NCBI RefSeq assembly: GCF_014204415.1 | Contig: NZ_JACHLE010000001.1 | Coordinates: 1,240,001 to 1,304,000, forward strand | Direction of reading: 5' to 3' | From: Chryseobacterium defluvii | Lineage (GTDB): Bacteria; Bacteroidota; Bacteroidia; Flavobacteriales; Weeksellaceae | DNA length: 64,000 bases | Part shown: positions 36,081 through 43,925 of the stretch, in pieces | Numbering within the stretch: position 1 is the stretch's first letter | Layout of the letters: every line of letters begins with the position of its first letter | The notes under the pieces: model-generated | The model's input: only the letters and a program-made list of their open reading frames with translations | Databases searched by the model: none | What the model was told of the DNA's origin: nothing | Position numbers and translations under genes: made by a program

Positions 36081-36977
36081 CTATTGAGGTATCTGCTCCA
36101 CCAAAATTTCATTCCCCATTTTATCGTAGTAAGTACAGGTCATTTTCTCCATACAGATTTCCCATTTTTCTATTCCAAATACCGCGCACATTCTGATAAA
36201 GGTCAGAAAGTCCGTTCTGCCATGCTGATGAGCTTTCAGCTCTGCCTTAAATTCGTCGATCTTTGCCGTATCGGCAATTGTCAACAGATCATATTTTCTT
36301 GGTACTTTTGCAGTATAGTTGTTTGCCCCATGATAGTCGATATGCCCATCGCTTACATAGGTTTCATAATGCGTTACCCCCAATGCTTTGATCTCTTGGA
36401 TGTATGAAGGAAAATCTGCCCCTGATTTTACTTTACCGTGAATTTCTTTGATCTGTTCTGCCGTAAATGGAGGCTTCTGACCGGAAATATCGGGAATATG
36501 CTCTACCCAGACTTTGCTGCCGGCTTTATCAACATATGTGCAGGTCATGCTTACTAAGCAAACCGCCCATTTTTCTATTCCGTTGTTTGCCGATTGACGG
36601 CTTATTTCAAAGTAATCCGATTTTCCCTGCTGATGAGTCGCAATGTCAGCTTTCAACTGCTCTATATTTACCTGATCAGCTACTACAATGGGTTCATAGC
36701 CTGGGCCTGTGGACAGTTCGTAACCGTTTTCACCGTGGTACGTGCTGCGCCCATCCTCCATTTTGGTTTCATAATACGTTATCCCGATATTTTTCAGGTT
36801 CTTTGCCAAAGCAGGAAAATCTGCACCGGTTCTCACTTGTGAAAGTTTTTCTTTGATTTGTTCTACTGTAAACATTTTTTCTTGATTTTTAATTGCTAAA
36901 CGATTGGTTGAACTACACGAAATCATAATGCATATACCTGACGAAATGACTATTGATTTTAAGATTACATTTCTCAT
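36081..36977 (-). CDS. Duplicated DUF1398 (YbcV-like) protein with lipoprotein signal
   Basis: 298 residues starting at the ATG at 36977, which opens a signal with a lipobox-like end (SGICIMISC). Two DUF1398 units follow: about residues 35-155 (FTVEQIKEKLSQVRTGADFPALAKNLKNIGI...KWAVCLVSMTCTYVDKAG) and about 170-295 (FTAEQIKEIHGKVKSGADFPSYIQEIKALGV...KWEICMEKMTCTYYDKMG), each ending VEHIPD/VEQIPQ. DUF1398 proteins are normally single, cytoplasmic and about 125 residues, so both the fusion and the export signal are unusual. An internal start at the MFTVEQ methionine would give a cytoplasmic form. Lies downstream of the broken AraC gene on the same strand. Confidence 0.82.
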   Translation of the reverse strand: MRNVILKSIVISSGICIMISCSSTNRLAIKNQEKMFTVEQIKEKLSQVRTGADFPALAKNLKNIGITYYETKMEDGRSTYHGENGYELSTGPGYEPIVVADQVNIEQLKADIATHQQGKSDYFEISRQSANNGIEKWAVCLVSMTCTYVDKAGSKVWVEHIPDISGQKPPFTAEQIKEIHGKVKSGADFPSYIQEIKALGVTHYETYVSDGHIDYHGANNYTAKVPRKYDLLTIADTAKIDEFKAELKAHQHGRTDFLTFIRMCAVFGIEKWEICMEKMTCTYYDKMGNEILVEQIPQ

Positions 36978-37046
36978 TGCTCTTACATTAAGATTACAAT
37001 GCAAAAGTGCAAATGCTAAAATCCCTGTAATTGTAAAAAATCGTTT

Positions 37047-37811
37047 TTATAAAAAATGTTTAAAATTTTCGGGGGTGTCGCCCGTAAACTGTTTAAAGTC
37101 CTTAATGAAGTGAGCCTGATCAAAGAAATTATTTTCATAGCATATTTCAGTCAGGGATTTTGCATTATTAAGGTTATTAAGCACCGCATTGAACCGGACA
37201 ATGGAAGCAAACTTTTTTGGGGTGGTCCCTACAATTTTTCTGAACCGCTTTTCAAAAGGGCTTTGGCTGATAAACAACCTTTCATTCAGCTCTTTTATAC
37301 GGATCGTTCCGTTACTTTGATCAATAAGCTTAACCGCTTCAACAATAAGTTTGTCTGTCTGAATATCTTTAAGCTGTGACAGTAAAAAACGTTCAACAAT
37401 TCTGATTCGCTGCAAGTCTGTAGCAACCATTGCCAATTTTTCTTCTACTTCGGTAACGTTCTTTTTATTAAAAATATCATCGAGTGACAGACTCAAATTA
37501 AATAGTTCATTTGCCGGATGTGAGGCAAAATGAGTAAAACCGATTTCAGTAAAGAAAACCAGTATAGTACCGATATCAGCTGAATTTTAAAAAATCTTAT
37601 AACTCCCTGATATTCCTGTTATTCCTGCAGAATCAAGTTTATTTTCATTATTCCCTTTTATAATTGAGAGCTTGCCTTTATACTGAAATCCAATGACCAA
37701 TCCTGAAGAGGGAAAAATTTTATATTCCTCTTCCCGTTCATTCTCGGACACTACAAAATATTTGATGTAGGGCTTTAACCGGTCGGTCGGTACAAATTTA
37801 TCAAATCTCAT
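37047..37811 (-). pseudogene. AraC-family regulator interrupted by one in-frame TAA
   Basis: The ATG at 37811 opens MRFDKFVPTDRLKPYIKYFVV (AraC N-terminal domain) and the frame runs to 37047 through the HTH (NGTIRIKELNERLFISQSPFEKRFRKIVGTTPKKFAS and SLTEICYENNFFDQAHFIKDFKQFTGDTPENF). The only defect is TAA at 37587-37589 in GSYKIF-stop-NSADIGTILVFF; both halves are in the same frame and the intervening codons fit the family (ISG..R.F..S..GTILV). The rebuilt protein is 254 codons. Its own target could be the DUF1398 gene downstream. Confidence 0.85.
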
Positions 37812-37897
37812 AGTTTTATACTGGCAAATTTTATAGAAGAAAAAAATTGATAAAAATATACGATCTGGGTTTTTCCATTTAGCTAATTTATACAAAG

Positions 37898-38092
37898 TTG
37901 GCAGGAATATTAAGAAAAACATTTTCCGACCTCTCTTTAAATAAACTAGAAGGAATGCAGCTGCATCAAAGTTTTTTAGGAAAGGCTTTGAATCTCGGAA
38001 CGTTGGTTGTAACTACCGGAGATGTAACCAGTACGTACTTCATTGAAAATCCGATGGAGCTGAGGAATGCTTTAATCAATGCTAAAAAATAA
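37898..38092 (+). pseudogene. 3' fragment of a bacterial PH-domain (bPH_2) protein
   Basis: The 64-codon frame reads TFSDLSLNKLEGMQLHQSFLG, then KALNLGTLVVTTGDVTSTYFIENPMELRNALIN. The HQS-LG..L..GT..V pattern and NP..LR.A end match the second half of YdbT/bPH_2 domains. The transmembrane and N-terminal parts are missing, and its start overlaps the upstream region of the AraC pseudogene, so it is a truncated remnant. Confidence 0.5.
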
Positions 38093-38137
38093 TTTGATTA
38101 AATGAATTATCTATTTAATTCGTAATAAATTCCAATA

Positions 38138-38235
38138 AAATCAGCTTCGCAAACTCTTTTCAAAAAACAGCCCAAGTAAAAGTGCTGGAAATGTTTTTGA
38201 AATATGGCTTCTCTAATTTTCTGCAAAAACGCTTT
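38138..38235. repeat. Dispersed repeat, copy A
   Basis: The stretch with CTTTTCAAAAAACAGCCCAAG, GAAATGTTTTTGAAATATGGC and TTCTGCAAAAACGC aligns over about 95 bp with 40340-40432 (copy B), both just beyond the end of a gene. Divergence is moderate and neither copy is a convincing gene. Confidence 0.55.
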
Positions 38236-38344
38236 TATAACCACAAGGAGGAAGTGTCTATTTGGGATATATGAGTTAAATATTTTACTTAAAATCAATT
38301 GAATATATATTTATTTTCATAAATTTATGTAAACTAAAAACATC

Positions 38345-38569
38345 ATGAAAATGAAAAATAAATTCTTTGCTATACTTGCATTGTTATCAATTGCCAGTAT
38401 TTAGGTACAAACTTCTTTCAACAAATTTTTAGATTATCATACATCTTTTGATAACATTATTTCCAACAAGAATGAAAATAAATCAATTTTAAAATTATCG
38501 AAATTATTTTTAAATCTAAATGACGAAAGGCTCATTCAAACTGCAAATATCACCCAAAAGTGTAATTGA
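38345..38569 (+). pseudogene. Small exported-protein gene with a stop in its signal region
   Basis: The frame from ATG 38345 reads MKMKNKFFAILALLSIASI, then TAG (38402-38404), then VQTSFNKFLDYHTSFDNIIS... to TQKCN and TGA at 38567. The sequence after the stop begins VQTSF, exactly where a signal peptidase site (xxAQT/VQT) is expected, so one nonsense change broke an otherwise intact 74-codon gene. Product unknown. Confidence 0.6.
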
Positions 38570-38619
38570 TTATGTTTCTCCAAAATTTTAATTTTACAAA
38601 ACTTACAAAAACTATAAAT

Positions 38620-40323
38620 ATGAAAACAATTTTATCCATTGTACTTATTTTTTGTACAACTTATTTTTCTGCACAGGTTTCTCACATTTTTTCGATTGGT
38701 GATAATGACACCTATTCTATTACATTTTCTAAAAATGGTAACAATTATGATTTCGATGTTTTTAAAGTAGGAGAAAATGACAAAAAGAAAAACTTTACAT
38801 TGCCAAAGCTGGATATTGTAACATTTAAAAATGTTATTTTTCAAACATTAGATAGCTTAACTAGTCCTAATAAAATTGCAAGAGATGATAATAAAATAAA
38901 TAAAACCATTGATGAGATTTTCTATACTGTTGTCTCAAATATTGACATTATTGATGATTTGAACTATGCTCCAATAGCCGGAAATTTGGAGACAAACAAA
39001 ATTGTTAATTTATATAGGGATAGGAGATATTTAAAGCCTCCATATTCACAAATTAAAGGATTGAAATTTGAAATTACCAACACTCAAATTGTTTTTCAAA
39101 ACGGATTTATCCAAGATGTAATTGTAGACGGAAAAATTATAAAAGATGCTGATTCAAAAATAGATGAATGCATAAAATTAAAAGACTTTGAAAATACTGA
39201 GTTAAGATTTACAAACACATATGGAATTGGCCTTTCAAGTAAAAAAAACATTCGTAATTTGGAACGAATCTCACTCTATATAAATCAGAAAAAAAATGTT
39301 GATAAAAATCTTTTATACAGCAAGAGAGGTGACTCTGTTGATCTATTTAAGAATAATGAGATATTTATAAAATTAGGAGAGGTCATAAAATCTTATGAAT
39401 TTAAAAATGATTTATATACCAATGATTTTAGCCCTGCCAACATTAAAGTATCAATTGAAGGTGGAAAATCGACAACACTATATAAAGATAAAACATACAA
39501 AATATTGGAAGCTCGTGTTTTTAGTGATTTCTTGGGATTTGATTCCAATAAACCAAATGGGTTAATTCAATTTGAGTTGGAAAAGCAATTTAACTTCAAT
39601 ACAACGAGAGTAAAATTAATGACTTACCTCTTCAGGAGTGGCATCGGGTTTATGGAGTATTTAAAACTTGCAGGCGGGGTCACTAAAATAGAAGATAATA
39701 ACAGGTATCTAATCCCAGAAATGCAGGATATTAAAGAAACCTCATATCTAGGACAGCCAATTCTTATCAATAAGAGATACACAACACCTATTGACGTAAC
39801 CAATCATCAGGTTTGGAATATTGGTTTAACTTCAAATATTGCATTGATAGATATGCTTTTAATAAAATCTCAAGTACACATCAATGCAGGATTCAAGTTC
39901 GCACAAACAAAGGTTCAGGATAGCTTAAGAGTTTTGAACTCTGACGATACAGTTAAATCTACACTCAAAGAATATAACCTTAACCATTGGCAATTTTTCC
40001 CCGAACTTGTTCTTAATGTTTTACCAGAGACAAGATATGGATTCTATGCTTCTTGGAGACCAAAATATTTAAGTTTGCTTACAGATGGATTGGAATATTA
40101 CGGAGCATTAGATCCATTGACCGGAGCCAGGAGAGGGAACATATCCAAATGGGTTAATGAATATGAACTTTTAGGGTATTTATATGTTAATGAGGAAAAA
40201 CAAAATGGGAAACTTTTTGTAAGATGGCGATTAAATGCTGAAATGGGATACCGAAAAAATAATTTTTCACAATTTCAGTTAGGATATTCCTTTTATGTTT
40301 TGGGAAGAGGAAAACAAAAATAA
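38620..40323 (+). CDS. Exported hypothetical protein, possibly outer-membrane beta-barrel
   Basis: 567 residues from the ATG at 38620, chosen because it opens a signal peptide (MKTILSIVLIFCTTYFSAQ); 18 codons upstream are open but not signal-like. The second half alternates polar and hydrophobic residues with aromatic strand ends (QVWNIGLTSNIALIDMLLIKSQVHINAGFKF, HWQFFPELVLNVLPETRYGFYASWRPKY, RWRLNAEMGYRKNNFSQFQLGYSFYVLG), as in barrel proteins. No family assigned. Codon use is very AT-rich. It follows the broken small exported gene by 50 bp. Confidence 0.7.
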   Translation: MKTILSIVLIFCTTYFSAQVSHIFSIGDNDTYSITFSKNGNNYDFDVFKVGENDKKKNFTLPKLDIVTFKNVIFQTLDSLTSPNKIARDDNKINKTIDEIFYTVVSNIDIIDDLNYAPIAGNLETNKIVNLYRDRRYLKPPYSQIKGLKFEITNTQIVFQNGFIQDVIVDGKIIKDADSKIDECIKLKDFENTELRFTNTYGIGLSSKKNIRNLERISLYINQKKNVDKNLLYSKRGDSVDLFKNNEIFIKLGEVIKSYEFKNDLYTNDFSPANIKVSIEGGKSTTLYKDKTYKILEARVFSDFLGFDSNKPNGLIQFELEKQFNFNTTRVKLMTYLFRSGIGFMEYLKLAGGVTKIEDNNRYLIPEMQDIKETSYLGQPILINKRYTTPIDVTNHQVWNIGLTSNIALIDMLLIKSQVHINAGFKFAQTKVQDSLRVLNSDDTVKSTLKEYNLNHWQFFPELVLNVLPETRYGFYASWRPKYLSLLTDGLEYYGALDPLTGARRGNISKWVNEYELLGYLYVNEEKQNGKLFVRWRLNAEMGYRKNNFSQFQLGYSFYVLGRGKQK

Positions 40324-40339
40324 AATAATAATTATTATT

Positions 40340-40432
40340 AAAATTGCAACCTTTTTTCAAAAACATCCCAAGGAAAAAGTAACGAAAATGTTTTAGAAAT
40401 GTGGTTGCATCCGTTTTAAACTGCAAAAATGC
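40340..40432. repeat. Dispersed repeat, copy B
   Basis: Partner of 38138-38235: CCTTTTTTCAAAAACATCCCAA, GAAAATGTTTTAGAAATGTGG and CTGCAAAAATGC in the same order and spacing. Its end runs into the left arm of the palindrome at 40411. Confidence 0.55.
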
Positions 40433-40477
40433 AATTCCTCCCTTTGGTCGGAATTGCATTTTTGCAGTTTAAAACGG
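40411..40477. repeat. 28-bp perfect inverted repeat beside the PRTRC remnant
   Basis: 40411-40438 is the exact reverse complement of 40450-40477, with an 11-base loop. The left arm overlaps the dispersed repeat copy B; the right arm stops 4 bases before the ThiF pseudogene's stop codon. It could be a terminator for the PRTRC genes, but the arm is unusually long. Confidence 0.88.
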
Positions 40478-40481
40478 ATTT

Positions 40482-41288
40482 TCATCGAGCGACTTTTATG
40501 GGTTGTGAATGAAAGTTTTTCAGATTAAGAAAGAAGCCTCTGTTTTCGGTTAGTCCGTTGCGGAATAAATTCCATAAAAGAGAACATCCCATTTGTGCTA
40601 ATGTGGAATTGATATACAAATTCTGCTTTTCGAGAGCTTCCGCCAAACTGCAACTTGGTGTATCGTCCTGCTGTTCAGACTGCTTTAAAAGTTCGCCAAA
40701 CTCTTCGGTAATAAAAGGAAGGTTATTTATCGTTTCGTATCTCTCTGATTTGGGTTATCTGATTGCTCCGACTGTTGATAATAATACCTGTCCCGTATAT
40801 TAGCTGTTCCCGAAATCCAACCAATATTTTGGTTCATTGCTATAATTCCTATAGTCGCTTTTTTCTTTCAGAATTTCAGTAACACCAAGCCTTGCCGGTA
40901 CATTATCAACACAGGTAATGGTAATAGTTGCATGTGCATTGTCAGACAATCTGCCGAAACTATCTTTTTCAAATTTTACGGTCTCAGCTTTCCAATTTGT
41001 TCCTGCTCAACGGTTGGCACGATTGATTAATGCTACGGATTTATACAATCCTGTTTCACTTTCAGCAAAACGCTGTCTGCCTAAATTGCCACTTGTAATA
41101 ATATCATCATCCCAAAGACGAACCTGTAATCCTGCATGTCCTAATTCGATTAAACTATGGTTCATTTCCATTAAAGCAGTTAAAACTTTTGATCCTGTTC
41201 CTCCTGCACCGATAAAGTTTACCGAAATAGGATTGGTCGGACTGATTAACTCATTGTCTATAAAATGGACTATATTTTTTATATTCAT
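40482..41288 (-). pseudogene. PRTRC system ThiF-family gene with three in-frame stops
   Basis: PRTRC ThiF proteins are E1-like adenylating enzymes of a mobile-element gene cluster. The frame 41288 to 40482 (269 codons) is colinear throughout: NFIGAGGTGSKVLTALMEM (nucleotide-binding loop, near residue 24), RLWDDDIITSGNLGRQRF, TITITCVDNVPARLGV, PKYWLDFGNS, TPSCSLAEALEKQ, STLAQMGCSLLWNLFRNGL. Stops interrupt it at 41007-41009 (TGA), 40800-40802 (TAA) and 40755-40757 (TAA); no frameshift is needed. The ATG overlaps the end of the protein B pseudogene (ATGA). Confidence 0.9.
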
Positions 41289-42415
41289 CGTAATAGATTT
41301 TTAAGTGTTTTACTGTTCTTTTTTAATGTTTCAGCAGGAAAGGTTTCGCCTATTTCCATTAATGTTTTCCAAAGGTTTACACAATTTCCTTTTATCGGAT
41401 TGTAGTTATCCAATAAATGACTGAAATAAGAGTTGAAAAAATAATTTTCCCAAGCAGTGGTAAATTCTTCTACGGAAGCCGAATTTTTGATATTTACATT
41501 TACTGTTCCCATACACACCGCACCATCCTCATACACATTGAAAAATGGCGCATAGTATAAAGGGGATTTTTCGGCTGGTCTTTTATCACTTGCCAATGCA
41601 AATACGGAAAGGTTTTCTTTATCAGCAAACCAAAGCATTGCAGGAACCTGTGTTTTTCCATTGGGTATTCCCAAATTCTTCACAAAGTACATCTGTCACT
41701 ATTGTGATTGGGTGTACCAAAGTACGGAACCGTTTTAGCTCGGATTGATATTCAGAATGTTGGTAGGTAAAATCCCTTTTGATTTTAAAAAAGTTTTGTC
41801 CTTTTCTTCATCGGTGTTTAATGATTTTGCCAATACTTCGGCTTCGTTTACGGTCAAAGGATGCGCATTGATTAGATTTCCGTTTCTGTCCATATCAAAA
41901 TGCTCAACATACATCATTGCATTTTTATCTAAGGACTTATAAAAGACCAATGCAGATTTTGGCTCATATAGTGTTCCGGTAATGGGAATATAAACAGTAG
42001 GCTCTTCAACACTTCCGTATTCACCAAACTCTGTATTAATATTTTCTTCAATATTGCTATATAAGTAACCTTTGGTATCAGCAACAACCGAAATATACAT
42101 TTCCATTCCAATGGTCTTATTCTCATCATCAAAATATGGGTTTTTATCAGGGGTTGGCTGATTTCTGAATATGGTTGTTTTCGGATATTCCGAATATAGG
42201 GCAAAATCATCGAAAGCCACTTTATAGCAATCATGGTCGAAAGCAGTATGGCTGTCAAAATTATTTAAACGCTGTTCAAACATTTCCAGATTTTTACGGT
42301 TAAATAACTTTTGCTCTATCTTGTCGCCTATGGTTTTTGAGATTTTAAATTCACGCCTGAACTCCTGCATATCTTCTTCCACTTCATCACACTGTTTTAT
42401 CCAATCTTCGTGCAT
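41285..42415 (-). pseudogene. PRTRC system protein B gene with in-frame stops and an N-terminal fusion
   Basis: From about codon 147 the frame matches PRTRC protein B: GTLYEPKSALVFYKS, YVEHFDMDRNGN, INAHPLTVNEAE, then a TAA (41735-41737), NGSVLWYTQSQ, TAG and TGA (41696-41701), then QMYFVKNLGIPNGKTQVPAMLWF, YYAPFFNVYEDGAVCMGTV and GNCVNLWKTLMEIGETFP. All pieces are in one frame. The first 146 codons (MHEDWIKQCDEVEEDMQEFRREF...) are not protein B; they may derive from the gene normally upstream in PRTRC clusters, now fused. Protein B function is unknown. Confidence 0.85.
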
Positions 42416-42445
42416 TTCGTATATCCAATACAGATAACTTCTTTG

Positions 42446-42544
42446 CTATCTGTAATACGGAATGTCCGCTATATGATACATATCTTTTTTTTTGTCTCTT
42501 TTCAGAAAGAAAAGGACTTTGAATGTACTTCTCATACGCTTCAT
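42446..42544 (-). pseudogene. N-terminal remnant of a Bacteroidota integrase
   Basis: The minus-strand frame from ATG 42544 reads MKRMRSTFKVLFFLKRDKKK, the characteristic beginning of Bacteroidota tyrosine recombinases of integrative elements (MRSTFKVLFYLKR...). After about 20 codons the similarity stops; the same frame continues DMYHIADIPYYR, TAG, and into the fused PRTRC frame. The catalytic domain is absent. Confidence 0.65.
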
Positions 42545-42843
42545 TTTATTGTTGTAAAATTAAATTCAACCTCTAAAAATGAGCAGTCTGCAAGGAGGAC
42601 AATAACAGCCATTTATAAGTCAAATGCAGCCTTTTCAGCCTTTTTAGTATCTCCCTTTTGTCTGCATAAAAAAGGGGTACGATTTAGAGCACTATCTTTG
42701 GTGCTCAATGACCGTTTTATGGCTTTTTTTGTCTAAATTTGTACCCTATAAAACCATCTATATGTTGATATTTTCCCCTTTTTGTCGCAAAGTGCCTGCA
42801 TAGTGGGGATTATTTCGTTTTTTTTGCGCCAAAAATAGGTAAG
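42545..42843. other. Upstream region of the integrase remnant with inverted repeats
   Basis: About 300 bp without genes. GGGGTACGATTTAGA (42674-42688) and TCTAAATTTGTACCC (42732-42746) form an imperfect inverted repeat, and GAGCAC/GTGCTC (42686-42691/42700-42705) forms a small hairpin with TATCTTTG in its loop. Such arrays are expected around an integrase promoter or attachment site; the exact element end cannot be set from one genome. Confidence 0.5.
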
Positions 42844-43443
42844 CTATACTTCTAAAATTACTTTTTCAGATGTCAGCCTTTGCTTTGGATTCAATTTTGG
42901 CTGGTTAGCGTCAGTTTCAGATCTTTCCCCGATTGCAACGGCAAACAATGTAGTATAATTTTCATTTTTCAGAATATCGTCATATTTATCTGCTTCTATT
43001 CCCTCCATTGGTGTAGAATCTATTCCCATATCTGCACATGCAGACAGTAAAACCCCTAATGATAAATACACCTGATTGGCCAGCCATGATTTTACGGCTG
43101 CATCACCTTTAGGCTTAACCATATTTCTGTAATAAGCAACCGCACCTTCGGGAAGATATTCTTCGATCTGCTTTTCAAAATCTTCGGGATTTCTGATCAC
43201 CTGAAAAATAATCAACTGGCTGGAGTCCAAAACTTTTTCCTTATTGAAATAGGAAGCTTCTGCCAGTTGTTGTTTTGTTGTAATACTGCTTACAAAAACA
43301 AAATTCCAGGGCTGACTGTTAATAGATGACGGACTCAAACTCAAAATTTCCTTAAGCTGCTCTGTTTGTTCTTTACTAACCGTTCCCTGAGGGTTATACT
43401 TTTTAACGGTATACCTCGTTTTCATTTTTTCTAAAAAACTCAT
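42844..43443 (-). CDS. NAD(P)H-dependent nitroreductase (NfsB-like)
   Basis: FMN-dependent oxidoreductase of the nitroreductase family, 199 residues. Visible are the FMN-binding start MKTRYTVKKYNPQG (near residues 7-20), SLSPSSINSQPWNFVFV (near 36-52), SWLANQVYLSLGVLLSACADMGIDSTPMEG and the C-terminal VAIGERS. Such enzymes reduce quinones and nitro-compounds. It is divergent from the HxlR regulator gene, with a shared operator and a consensus promoter, so its induction by an electrophile or drug is plausible. Confidence 0.93.
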   Translation of the reverse strand: MSFLEKMKTRYTVKKYNPQGTVSKEQTEQLKEILSLSPSSINSQPWNFVFVSSITTKQQLAEASYFNKEKVLDSSQLIIFQVIRNPEDFEKQIEEYLPEGAVAYYRNMVKPKGDAAVKSWLANQVYLSLGVLLSACADMGIDSTPMEGIEADKYDDILKNENYTTLFAVAIGERSETDANQPKLNPKQRLTSEKVILEV

Positions 43444-43445
43444 AA

Positions 43446-43527
43446 TTTTATACTATCATTTTTATAGTTACAAAAGTAATTTAAGTTTATTATCTTTGCA
43501 ATAACGGTAAAAAATGATAGTATAAAA
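43446..43527. promoter_or_regulatory. 18-bp inverted operator pair in the nitroreductase/hxlR divergent region
   Basis: 43446-43463 and 43510-43527 are exact reverse complements (core ATACTATCATTTTT and AAAAATGATAGTAT). Each arm lies 1-2 bases before one of the two start codons, downstream of the promoters. Two distal inverted arms 64 bp apart suit binding by dimeric HxlR at both starts and autoregulation. Confidence 0.75.
43471..43501 (-). promoter_or_regulatory. Consensus promoter of the nitroreductase gene
   Basis: On the minus strand TTG (43499-43501), 20 bases, TACTTTTG (43471-43478). A plus-strand -7 TATCTTTG for the hxlR gene (43491-43498) overlaps it. Confidence 0.75.
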
Positions 43528-43528
43528 A

Positions 43529-43885
43529 ATGTATATAATTGATAAAAAACCATATCCCTGCTGTACAAGTGTAACGATGAGATTCATAGGCGGTAAATGG
43601 AAAGCAGTGATTCTCATTCATCTGGCTAAAGGTTCAAAAAGATATAATGAACTGAGAAAACTAATTCCCACAATTACGGAAAGAACCTTAAGCCTTCAAC
43701 TCAAACAACTGGAGGAAGACAACATTATTGACCGAAAAGTTTTCACAAAAAAGCCTCCACTGATGGTAGAATATACATTAACAGCCTTTGGAAAAACGCT
43801 GCTTCCTGTTTTAAATGAAATTGCGAAATGGGGAGAGCAGGCCACTGAGAAATCAAAAAAAATAATCAGGAATGAAATTTCCTGA
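43529..43885 (+). CDS. HxlR-family transcriptional regulator
   Basis: 118 residues, a single winged-helix HxlR domain: CCTSVTMRFIGGKWKAVILIHLAKGSKRYNELRKLIPTITERTLSLQLKQLEEDNIIDRKVF covers the HTH and wing. The paired cysteines near residue 11 (YPCCTSV) sit where thiol- or quinone-sensing HxlR/DUF24 proteins (YodB, HypR) have their redox Cys, which fits regulation of the adjacent nitroreductase. Divergent to it, with an operator on both starts. Confidence 0.93.
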   Translation: MYIIDKKPYPCCTSVTMRFIGGKWKAVILIHLAKGSKRYNELRKLIPTITERTLSLQLKQLEEDNIIDRKVFTKKPPLMVEYTLTAFGKTLLPVLNEIAKWGEQATEKSKKIIRNEIS

Positions 43886-43925
43886 TTATCTCCTTTCATT
43901 CTACTCTCAATAAATTTCTATTAAT

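Noticed and set aside
38107..38298. Minus-strand frame with KHFQHFYLGCFLK, similar to one at 40187-40459
   Set aside because: The similarity comes from the dispersed DNA repeat; neither frame has a plausible start, and the second overlaps an intact gene.
40482..42415. Alternative genetic code or stop read-through in the PRTRC genes
   Set aside because: All three stop codons occur, and the other genes in the window use stops normally; simple nonsense decay is enough.
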